A stretch of DNA of 5,457 bases from Oscillospiraceae bacterium (lineage in GTDB: Bacteria > Bacillota > Clostridia > Oscillospirales > Oscillospiraceae), in assembly GCA_017400415.1 (NCBI GenBank), contig JAFPTE010000108.1:1-5457 (forward strand). The letters run 5' to 3'. Under the pieces are notes generated by a model. That model made no database searches and was not told the DNA's origin. It saw only the letters and a list, made by a program, of their open reading frames with translations. Positions within the stretch are counted from its first letter, which is position 1, and every line of letters begins with the position of its first letter. A program made the position numbers and the translations under genes. Positions 1 through 5,457 of this stretch are shown here, in pieces.

Positions 1-2481
1 GATCTCACGGAAGGCCTGCTCGGTCAGGAAGGTGGAGACGCCCTGACGGTCGTCCTCCATCTCGTTCAGAGCCAGGTGCTTGATGGCAGCGACAACGCCC
101 TTAGCCTGCATGGCCTTGGACTCAGCGGCGGCCAGCAGATAGGCCAGGGTGCCGTCCTCGGAGAAGTACTCGTAGTTACGGCCGGAGAAGGGGGTCCGGT
201 GGGTGTTTCCGCCGGGGCACCAGATCTGCATAACGTCAGAGAAGAGACAGTCCTCGGCGATGAAGTCGCCCCGTCTGGCCAGCATTTCGGTGCTCCAGGT
301 GGCTGCGGCCACGGCCTCGCCCACGTAGGCGGTGCCGCTCTCGGTGCCGCCGCCCATATCGGTGGCAGTGGCGGTGGCGCCCAGGATGTCAGGCAGGTAG
401 GGGCCGGAGACGCCGCCGGGGCCGTCCTGATTCTTGTTCTGGGGCTTCATGACCTTCTCCACCGGGTTCTGGCTCCAGGAGCCGCAGACGGTGGACAGCA
501 TCTCGTCCAGGGTGAGCTGATCCAGGAAATCCTCCCACAGGGGGTCGTCATAGGGTACGCCGTGCATGTTCACAAGCTTGATGCCGTTGTCAACGCCCTG
601 GGTCATGGACTTGTAGGAGGGGGCGTCGGCGGGCTTGGAGTAGGTGTAGCCGTCCACCTCGGTCATCATGGCTCTGGTGGCGTTCAGGCCCCGGACGGGC
701 TGGGGATAGGTGTTCCAGTCCTGGCGGGTCATGTAGGTGACGGCGCCGGGGAGCCAGTAGTTGATATCCGCATTGTCAAAAAGGTTCCTGACCTCGGTGC
801 CGGCCTCGGTGCGGCGGTAGGTCTCCGTGTCCAGTCTGGACTCGGTCCACTTGAAGGTCTTGGCTGCGTCGCCGGTGACGGAGGCGCCGAACTGGTCGTA
901 GAGGCCAGTGGCACCCTTGGCGGCCAGAACGTTGTTCAGAGCGTCGTGGGCGTCGGAGCCGATGGCCAGGTAATAATCTCCTGCGTCAAGGATATAGCCC
1001 TTGGCGTTCTTGTAGTCATAGCTGGCGATAAGGTACTTGTCGATGGTGACGGTAACGGTCTCGCTCTTGCCGGGCTGGAGAAGTCCGGTCTTGCCGAAGC
1101 CGGCCAGCTGGATGGCGGATTTCTCCACCAGATTCTGGCGGTCATAGTCGGTGTAGGGGGTCTGGGCATAGACCTCAACCACGTCCTTACCGGCCAGGTC
1201 GCCGGTGTTGGTGACGGTGACCTTCACGGTGAAGGTGCCGTCATGCTCGGTGACGCTGTCCAGATGCTGGGTGAAGGTGGTGTAGCTCAGGCCGTAGCCG
1301 AAGGGATAGGCAACCTCCTCGGCGTAGTTCCAGCCGCCCTTGGAGGCGAAGACGCCGGCCTTGCCGCTGGCGTTGCCGCGGCCCAGGATGCAGTCCTCGT
1401 AGCGGGTCTCATAGTACTTGTAGCCCACGTAGATGCCCTCGGAGAGGACCAGGTACTTGGTGGTGTTGTATGCGTGGTCGGTGACGTACAGGCTCATCTC
1501 CTCGGCATTGTCGAAGGTGAAGAGGCCAAAGTTGCGGACGGCGGGGGCGGAGCGGGAGTCGGTGGCATAGGTGTCCACCAGTCTGCCGGAGGGGCTTGCC
1601 TCGCCCACAAGCAGGTCAACCACGCCCCGGAAGCCCGTCAGACCGGGGGTGCCGATCCAGAGGACGGCGTCGATGTCGTACTCGTCCAGGTGGTTGAGCT
1701 CCAGAGGATAGGCGCTGTTCAGAAGGAGAATGGTCTTCTTGAACTTGCCGGACTCCTTGATCATGCGGAGCATGTCGGCCTCGTTCTGATGCAGGGCCAG
1801 ACCGCTGATGCCGTCGTCATCGGTGACGGGGATATCCTGGTTCTCGCCGCCCATTCTGCCCACCACAACCAGGGCCACGTCGCCGTAGTCGGCGAAGGTG
1901 CTCTTAAGGTCGTCGGTGTAGAAGCTCAGGGGCCGGTCGATGGCAGGGGAGGCGGTGCCGCCGCAGCTGGAGCCGCCCTCGTCGCCCTCCTGGGGCACCA
2001 GGTAGGCGTTGTACAGGGTCTCGTTGACGGCAAAGCCCTTTTCCTTCAGGGCGGAGTAGAGGCTCACCTCACGGGTGGGGTCGTTGTTGCCGCCGGCGGA
2101 CTTGTTCTTGTAATAGGGCTTGGCGGAGGAGAGACCGAACATGGTGACCTTCCGCTCGCCGCTGGCAAGGGGCAGGGCGCCGCCCTTGTTGTGGAGGAGG
2201 ACTGCGCCCTCCACCATCTCTTCCTCAACGAACTTCTCGCCGTCGGCCTTGAGCTTGGCCAGGTTCTCCACGGTCAGCTCGCCGTAGCGGCTCTTGTAAT
2301 AGGCGGAGTCCACCTGCTCGCCGGAGTCGATGGGCACCATTTCTCCAACCTTGAGATTGAAGAAGGAGTTGATGATTTTTGAATATGCGTTTGCGGTGGC
2401 GGTTGCGATGATCGAGAACGTCAGCAGCGCGCAGAGAAGTGCTGTGAGGCCCCGAAACAGAGTGCTCTTTTTGCTTTTCAT
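1..2481 (-). CDS. Domain-permuted glycoside hydrolase family 3 (beta-glucosidase-like), N-terminal 827 residues, cut by window edge
   Basis: This is a probable exported or membrane-anchored exo-beta-glycosidase, most likely a beta-glucosidase that releases terminal sugars from beta-linked oligosaccharides; the exact sugar cannot be read from the sequence. Residues 1-7 are basic and residues 8-33 are a hydrophobic segment ending in ANA, so this is a signal peptide or uncleaved anchor. The domain order is reversed from the usual family order. The GH3 C-domain comes first (about 70-400, with GRMGGENQDIP at 208-218, PSGRLVDTYA near 297-306 and YPFGYGLSYTTF at 392-403). A fibronectin III-like domain follows (about 408-510), then a linker, then the GH3 N-domain from about 640. 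That domain shows DGPGG at 686-690, HRTPFSGRNYEYFSED at 761-776 and KHLALNE at 801-807. Glu213 is the candidate acid/base by comparison with GH3 enzymes carrying SGEGYD. The nucleophile Asp lies beyond the left edge. The start ATG is preceded by AAGGAGG at 2486-2492, four bases away. Codons are strongly biased to G/C endings, with no ATA among 26 Ile codons. GH3 assignment is very sure; substrate is unsure. Confidence 0.95.
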   Translation of the reverse strand, partial: MKSKKSTLFRGLTALLCALLTFSIIATATANAYSKIINSFFNLKVGEMVPIDSGEQVDSAYYKSRYGELTVENLAKLKADGEKFVEEEMVEGAVLLHNKGGALPLASGERKVTMFGLSSAKPYYKNKSAGGNNDPTREVSLYSALKEKGFAVNETLYNAYLVPQEGDEGGSSCGGTASPAIDRPLSFYTDDLKSTFADYGDVALVVVGRMGGENQDIPVTDDDGISGLALHQNEADMLRMIKESGKFKKTILLLNSAYPLELNHLDEYDIDAVLWIGTPGLTGFRGVVDLLVGEASPSGRLVDTYATDSRSAPAVRNFGLFTFDNAEEMSLYVTDHAYNTTKYLVLSEGIYVGYKYYETRYEDCILGRGNASGKAGVFASKGGWNYAEEVAYPFGYGLSYTTFTQHLDSVTEHDGTFTVKVTVTNTGDLAGKDVVEVYAQTPYTDYDRQNLVEKSAIQLAGFGKTGLLQPGKSETVTVTIDKYLIASYDYKNAKGYILDAGDYYLAIGSDAHDALNNVLAAKGATGLYDQFGASVTGDAAKTFKWTESRLDTETYRRTEAGTEVRNLFDNADINYWLPGAVTYMTRQDWNTYPQPVRGLNATRAMMTEVDGYTYSKPADAPSYKSMTQGVDNGIKLVNMHGVPYDDPLWEDFLDQLTLDEMLSTVCGSWSQNPVEKVMKPQNKNQDGPGGVSGPYLPDILGATATATDMGGGTESGTAYVGEAVAAATWSTEMLARRGDFIAEDCLFSDVMQIWCPGGNTHRTPFSGRNYEYFSEDGTLAYLLAAAESKAMQAKGVVAAIKHLALNEMEDDRQGVSTFLTEQAFREI

Positions 2482-2558
2482 AAATCCTCCTTATTTTCTT
2501 CACGGTTCCGTTTTTCCCCCGCCGGGAGCCGGCTTCCCCTTGGGGTTCTTTCGGCGCC

Positions 2559-2587
2559 ATAATAAGGAGTGGGGCGAAATTGGGCAA
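2559..2587 (-). promoter_or_regulatory. Probable sigma-A-type promoter of the GH3 gene
   Basis: On the minus strand, TTGCCC (2582-2587) and TATTAT (2559-2564) are separated by exactly 17 bases. They match the -35 and -10 consensus at 4/6 and 5/6 positions. A start near 2552 would give a leader of about 70 bases before the ATG at 2481. The promoter lies downstream of the kinase terminator, so the hydrolase is probably transcribed independently of the two-component operon. This is a pattern call only. Confidence 0.6.
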
Positions 2588-2628
2588 GCTTTTTCGCACA
2601 GGTGGTCTCAGAGCTTCCCTAACCGGTC

Positions 2629-2657
2629 AAAAAACCCGCATCCTTGCGGATGCGGGT
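2629..2657 (-). terminator. Intrinsic terminator of the two-component operon
   Basis: A perfect 10-base-pair inverted repeat (2634-2643 with 2648-2657, arm GGATGCGGGT) encloses a four-base loop. Read on the minus strand it is followed by a run of six T (2634-2629). It begins six bases after the kinase stop codon at 2664-2666. The U tract occurs only on the minus-strand transcript, which fixes its direction. It ends the response regulator-kinase message before the hydrolase promoter. Confidence 0.92.
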
Positions 2658-2663
2658 CGGGAT

Positions 2664-3932
2664 TCAGCTCAGGAGGAAGAGTATATCCAGGTAGAAGATG
2701 CCGTCCTCCCAGTTTGCGGTCATCGTTCCGCCGTATTTCTCCGTCACGTAGCGGATGGACCGCATGCCGAAGCCGTGGTAGTCCCTGTCGGCCTTGCTGG
2801 TGACCGGTACGCCCTCGGAGAAAACGGGCTCCTTTGCGCAGGGGTTATCCACGTGGACAGTCAGCATATTGCCCCGCACAACGGTCTGAATGCTGACTAT
2901 CCGCTCGTCGGGCTCCGGCTCACCGGCGGCGGCCTCGATGGCGTTGTCCACGGCGTTGCCGAACAGGGAGCAGATGTCCTCCGTGCCCATAAAGCTCAGG
3001 GCCCCGCCGTCTATGATGCACTGAAGACGGACGCCGCTCTTCTCCGCCACAAAGCTCTTCTCCGCCAGGACAATGTCCAGGTCGTCGTTGCCGGTCTTGG
3101 GCAGGTTGTCGTAGAGGAGAATGGCGCTCTCCAGGTCGGAAATGCTCTTCTCCTGCTCCTTCTGGGGCATGTTCCGCAGGGCGGAAATCTGGTGCTTCAG
3201 GTCGTGGCACTTCCGGTTTATGACCTCGATATTGGCCCGGCTCATCTCGTGCTGCTCCTGCTCCTGCCGGAGAAGGCGCTTGAGAATGTTCTGTTCCTCC
3301 TCCGCCCGCCGGAACCGGAACAGGTCCAGCAGGATTATGAGCAGCAGCAGGCAGGAGAGAAAGTCAAAGAACTGCTCTCCCATGTTGTCCCCCTCGTTGG
3401 AGACCGACCAGATGCTGAAAAAGTAGACCGTGAAGGAGGAGACGATGGCGAACACTATGAGCTGAGTGCTCTTGATATCCGCATTCTCCACCCCGAAGAG
3501 CCTGCCCTTTTTAAGATAGAAATACACGATTACCAGGACGGCCAGCATTATCACAAGCTCCGTGACCTGGGAAAAGAGCTCGTCCATCCGGAACAGCAGC
3601 CAGATAAACCGGCTGAGGCAGTGGATCATGTGCTGAAGAGTGTGGGCCACGCAGCAGCAGAACACCAGCTGCTTTGCGGTAACGTCAAAGCATATCCACA
3701 GAAGCAGGGCGGATACCGCCAGCACCATAAGAAAGCTGAAGGTAAACCACTGGCCCACCCGGAAAATGGGGGAGAAAAACATCCCGGGAAACAGGGCCGG
3801 CAGAGTTACGAACAGGGTCGCCAGGGGAATGAGCCGAAGCCAGAAGCCCCTGCGCCTGGGCAGGTTTCTGCACAGCAAAAGCTCAAGGGCCAGAAGCTGC
3901 ACGTGAAATTCGTTTATGTACCAGAGATTCAT
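2664..3932 (-). CDS. GHKL-type sensor histidine kinase of the AgrC/ComD-like (HPK10) class
   Basis: This 422-residue protein is a membrane sensor kinase that presumably phosphorylates the LytTR regulator encoded just upstream. The N-terminal half has about seven hydrophobic segments (roughly 6-21, 31-50, 62-82, 88-107, 122-141, 156-176 and 187-206), with basic residues RRR at 26-28 suggesting a cytoplasmic loop. A charged, probably coiled-coil linker spans about 208-240. The H-box KCHDLKHQI places the phosphoacceptor at His243, where AgrC-type kinases usually read HD..N. The ATPase domain shows the N-box GNAVDNAIEAA (325-335), VDNP at 361-364, and the G-box HGFGM (386-390) followed by YGG at 400-402. 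The ATG overlaps the regulator's stop codon by four bases (ATGA at 3932-3929), and GGGAGG lies nine bases upstream, so the two are translationally coupled. The terminator follows directly. One membrane helix (91-105) holds four Cys and three His. The stimulus is unknown, and no AgrB/AgrD-like genes are present in the window. Confidence 0.93.
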   Translation of the reverse strand: MNLWYINEFHVQLLALELLLCRNLPRRRGFWLRLIPLATLFVTLPALFPGMFFSPIFRVGQWFTFSFLMVLAVSALLLWICFDVTAKQLVFCCCVAHTLQHMIHCLSRFIWLLFRMDELFSQVTELVIMLAVLVIVYFYLKKGRLFGVENADIKSTQLIVFAIVSSFTVYFFSIWSVSNEGDNMGEQFFDFLSCLLLLIILLDLFRFRRAEEEQNILKRLLRQEQEQHEMSRANIEVINRKCHDLKHQISALRNMPQKEQEKSISDLESAILLYDNLPKTGNDDLDIVLAEKSFVAEKSGVRLQCIIDGGALSFMGTEDICSLFGNAVDNAIEAAAGEPEPDERIVSIQTVVRGNMLTVHVDNPCAKEPVFSEGVPVTSKADRDYHGFGMRSIRYVTEKYGGTMTANWEDGIFYLDILFLLS

Positions 3933-4639
3933 GACAGTCCGCCTCCCATTATCCTTGCGATTTTCTCCAGACAGTCGCTTCTGCGCCGCCGGGACAGGGG
4001 CAGCTGCTCTCCGGCCACGGTCAGGGAATCCTTGCCAATGTTGGCAACGTGGTCGGAATTCACCAGATGGCTCTGGGTGACCTTCAGAAAGCGGGAAAAG
4101 CGGCTGTCCTCCTCCAGGGAGCTGAGGACCCCGTAGATTTTGTATTCTCCCGAGCGGGTGTGGAAGATAAGGTAGTGGGCCAGGACCTCCACGTAGTAAA
4201 TGTCGCTTATGTTCACCACCTTGGCGCCGTCCTTAAGGGGCAAAACATAGCTGGCGGCCTGCCGGGAGTCTATGCGGCGGACTATGCGGTCCAGCTTCCG
4301 GGCAAATTCCGGGTACTTTACGGGCTTTACCATGAAGCCCAGGGCCTCCACCTCGTAGCCCCGTATGGCGTACTGGGCCATGCTGGTGGTGAACAGGATG
4401 GGTATCCGCTCGTCCAGCTCCCGGAGCTTTTTTGCGCACTCCATGCCGTCCATGACCGGCATGGCAATATCCATCAGCACAGCGTCAAAGTTTGCACGGA
4501 AGGCCTCCAGAAACTGCAGGCCGTTTTTGAAGCGCTCTGCGGCTATCTCCCTGTGGGTCTCCCCGGAATATCGGGCGGAATAATCCTGCAGAAGCTGGGC
4601 GTGCATATCCTCGTCCTCCACAATGGCAAGCCTTATCAT
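3929..4639 (-). CDS. LytTR-family response regulator (AgrA/LytR-like)
   Basis: This 236-residue cytoplasmic DNA-binding regulator is the likely phosphorylation partner of the kinase encoded by the next gene. The receiver domain covers about 1-122. It has an acidic pocket EDED at 8-11, phosphoacceptor Asp57 in MDIAMPVMDG, Thr84/Thr85 in FTTS and Lys105 in KPV, so all expected catalytic residues are present. The LytTR domain covers about 127-232 and includes ISDIYYVEVLAHYLIFHT, the SRFLKVTQSHLVN stretch and the basic PLSRRRR near 214-220. Family members bind pairs of short direct repeats upstream of targets. It is the first gene of a two-gene operon, with its own strong promoter (4676-4704). 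The start is supported by a G-rich site ending GGTGA, six bases before the ATG. Length is normal for the family. Its target genes cannot be stated from the sequence. Confidence 0.95.
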   Translation of the reverse strand: MIRLAIVEDEDMHAQLLQDYSARYSGETHREIAAERFKNGLQFLEAFRANFDAVLMDIAMPVMDGMECAKKLRELDERIPILFTTSMAQYAIRGYEVEALGFMVKPVKYPEFARKLDRIVRRIDSRQAASYVLPLKDGAKVVNISDIYYVEVLAHYLIFHTRSGEYKIYGVLSSLEEDSRFSRFLKVTQSHLVNSDHVANIGKDSLTVAGEQLPLSRRRRSDCLEKIARIMGGGLS

Positions 4640-4645
4640 TCCCGT

Positions 4646-4655
4646 TCACCCCCCC
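4646..4655 (-). promoter_or_regulatory. G-rich ribosome binding site of the response regulator gene
   Basis: Read on the minus strand this is seven G followed by TGA. Its GGTGA end matches the last part of the AAGGAGGTGA anti-16S consensus and sits six bases before the ATG at 4639. It supports that start. The nearby GTG inside it is not in frame. The site is less canonical than the AGGAGG-type sites of the other genes here. Confidence 0.6.
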
Positions 4656-4675
4656 GGTCAAGGTCTGATAATGTA

Positions 4676-4704
4676 ATTATATAACTTTTTCCGCAAAAAA
4701 ACAA
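4676..4704 (-). promoter_or_regulatory. Promoter of the response regulator-kinase operon
   Basis: On the minus strand a perfect TATAAT (4676-4681) lies 17 bases downstream of TTGTTT (4699-4704). A start near 4669 would give a leader of about 30 bases. The T-rich stretch between and around the boxes is typical of a strong AT-rich promoter in GC-rich surroundings. A short inverted repeat ATAAT-GTA-ATTAT (4668-4680) overlaps the -10 box, but it may be chance. Confidence 0.75.
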
Positions 4705-4732
4705 TGGACGAATAAAAACTCCCTTCACGCCC

Positions 4733-4761
4733 TTGCGGCATAGGCGAAAAGGGGGTAAAAT
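4733..4761 (+). promoter_or_regulatory. Probable promoter of the AlkD-like gene
   Basis: TTGCGG (4733-4738), a 17-base spacer and TAAAAT (4756-4761) resemble a sigma-A promoter, with 3/6 and 5/6 consensus matches. A start near 4768 would leave a leader of about 22 bases. That leader includes the ribosome binding site AAGGGAGG (4776-4783), seven bases before the ATG at 4791. It is divergent from the regulator promoter, with about 28 bases between the two -35 boxes. Confidence 0.6.
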
Positions 4762-4790
4762 AGCGGCATCAAAGCAAGGGAGGCGCCCTT

Positions 4791-5457
4791 ATGACGGGAG
4801 AAGAGATAACTGCGGAGCTTTTCCGCCTGCAGGACAGGGAATACGGCATTTTCCAGGCAAAGCTCATACCCACGGTGAGGGCAGAGAGGATAATCGGCGT
4901 CAGAACTCCCGCCCTGCGCTCCCTTGCAAAGCGCCTTTACGGGGACCCGGGGGCGGAGGAATTCCTGGCAGCGCTTCCCCACCGGTATTTTGATGAGGAC
5001 CAGCTCCACGCCTTCCTCATCTCCCCGGAAAAGGATTTTGACAGGTGCATTGCCCGGACGGAGGAGTTTCTCCCCTATATCGACAACTGGGCCACCTGCG
5101 ACCAGCTCTCGCCCAAGGCCTTCAAGAAGGCGCCGGAGAGGCTTCTTCCCCATATCCGGACGTGGATAAAATCGGACAGGACCTACACCGTCAGGTTTGC
5201 CATAGGCAGCTGATGCAGCACTTTCTGGATGAGGGCTTCAGAACGGAATATGCGGATATGGCGGCATCCGTCCGGTCGGAGGAGTATTATATCAACATGA
5301 TGATCGCCTGGTATTTCGCCACGGCCCTGGCAAAGCAGTATGAGGCCATACTGCCCTACCTGGAGGAGGGGCGGCTGGACCCCTGGGTCCATAACAAGGC
5401 CATCCAGAAGAGCGTGGAGAGCTTCCGCATAAGCGATGAGCGCAAGGAGTATCTGAA
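4791..5457 (+). pseudogene. AlkD-like DNA alkylation repair gene, interrupted by a one-base frameshift and cut by the right edge
   Basis: The product resembles the HEAT-repeat DNA alkylation repair (AlkD) family, whose characterised members are DNA glycosylases that remove positively charged alkylated purines. The first reading frame (4791-5213) encodes 140 residues and contains IIGVRTPALRSLAK (34-47) and PYIDNWATCDQL (95-106); Trp100 and Asp104 are candidates for the family's functional Trp/Asp. It then stops at TGA 5211-5213. The family sequence resumes at once in another frame from 5210, reading LMQHFLDEGF, then EEYYINMMIAWYFATALAKQ and DPWVHNKAIQKS, and is still open at the edge. Restoring one T between 5208 and 5209 gives the expected GMLMQHFL and one frame of about 222 codons, close to the full family length of roughly 225-235. 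The rest shows no decay, so this is a recent mutation, a phase-variable state or a sequencing error. The start is supported by AAGGGAGG at 4776-4783. Family assignment is strong; activity is inferred. Confidence 0.9.

Noticed and set aside
2521..2545. The GC-rich short hairpins in the GH3 leader as a terminator or attenuator
   Set aside because: The stems are only four to five base pairs and no U tract follows them on the minus strand.
2225..2599. A minus-strand frame that spans the GH3 promoter and start, possibly a small regulatory protein
   Set aside because: Its methionines lie within or upstream of the predicted -10 region, and most of its length is the out-of-frame reading of the GH3 gene. 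The encoded Arg/Gly/His-rich sequence has no family features.
2618..2626. A possible single LytTR half-site (minus-strand CCGGTTAGG) upstream of the GH3 promoter
   Set aside because: It matches the loose nine-base pattern at only about seven positions, and no second copy sits at the expected spacing of 10-13 bases.
2580..4136. A long plus-strand open frame opposite the kinase and part of the regulator
   Set aside because: It crosses the boundary of two well-supported minus-strand genes, shows no recognisable domain and no ribosome binding site that explains it.
4640..4790. A hidden AgrD-like peptide pheromone gene near the two-component system
   Set aside because: Neither intergenic region contains a short frame with a good ribosome binding site and the expected amphipathic-leader, Cys-containing core and acidic tail.
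4725..5153. A 142-codon minus-strand frame upstream of the regulator
   Set aside because: It is the reverse-strand reading of the AlkD-like gene, whose sense translation matches its family closely.
5183..5392. A short minus-strand frame at the right end
   Set aside because: It is antisense to the shifted C-terminal half of the AlkD-like gene, which is clearly coding on the plus strand.

Overview
The window looks like chromosomal DNA from a GC-rich member of the Clostridia, probably a gut or rumen Oscillospiraceae/Lachnospiraceae-type bacterium. This is inferred from four things: strong AGGAGG-type ribosome binding sites, sigma-A-like promoters, a GHKL/LytTR two-component pair, and a domain-permuted family 3 glycoside hydrolase of the type known from Ruminococcus albus and Butyrivibrio. 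No exact species can be named from the sequence. I see no tRNA, rRNA, CRISPR array, insertion sequence or phage gene.

Layout. Positions 1-2481 (minus strand) hold the first 827 codons of a large exported or membrane-anchored beta-glucosidase-like enzyme that runs off the left edge. Its own promoter (2559-2587) and a roughly 70-base leader lie between it and the next unit. Positions 2664-4639 (minus strand) hold a two-gene operon: a LytTR response regulator, then a GHKL sensor kinase. The two genes overlap by four bases (ATGA) and are followed by a clear intrinsic terminator (2629-2657). Positions 4640-4790 form a divergent promoter region. From 4791 to the right edge, on the plus strand, lies an AlkD-like DNA alkylation repair gene that is broken by a one-base frameshift near 5208, unless that is a sequence error.

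How the parts relate. The regulator and kinase almost certainly form one signalling unit. The kinase has about seven membrane segments, so it probably senses a peptide, small molecule or envelope signal, and no peptide pheromone gene is visible nearby. The hydrolase is codirectional and immediately downstream, but the terminator and its own promoter make it a separate transcription unit. Control of the hydrolase by the two-component system is possible but is not shown by any clear paired LytTR binding site. The AlkD-like gene is divergent and probably functionally unrelated.

Most of this is a conventional region. The points most worth a second look are the frameshift in the repair gene, the permuted hydrolase with its sharply different codon usage, the Cys/His-rich membrane helix of the kinase, and the compact regulatory spacer between kinase and hydrolase. 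I did not find convincing evidence of a previously undescribed system.
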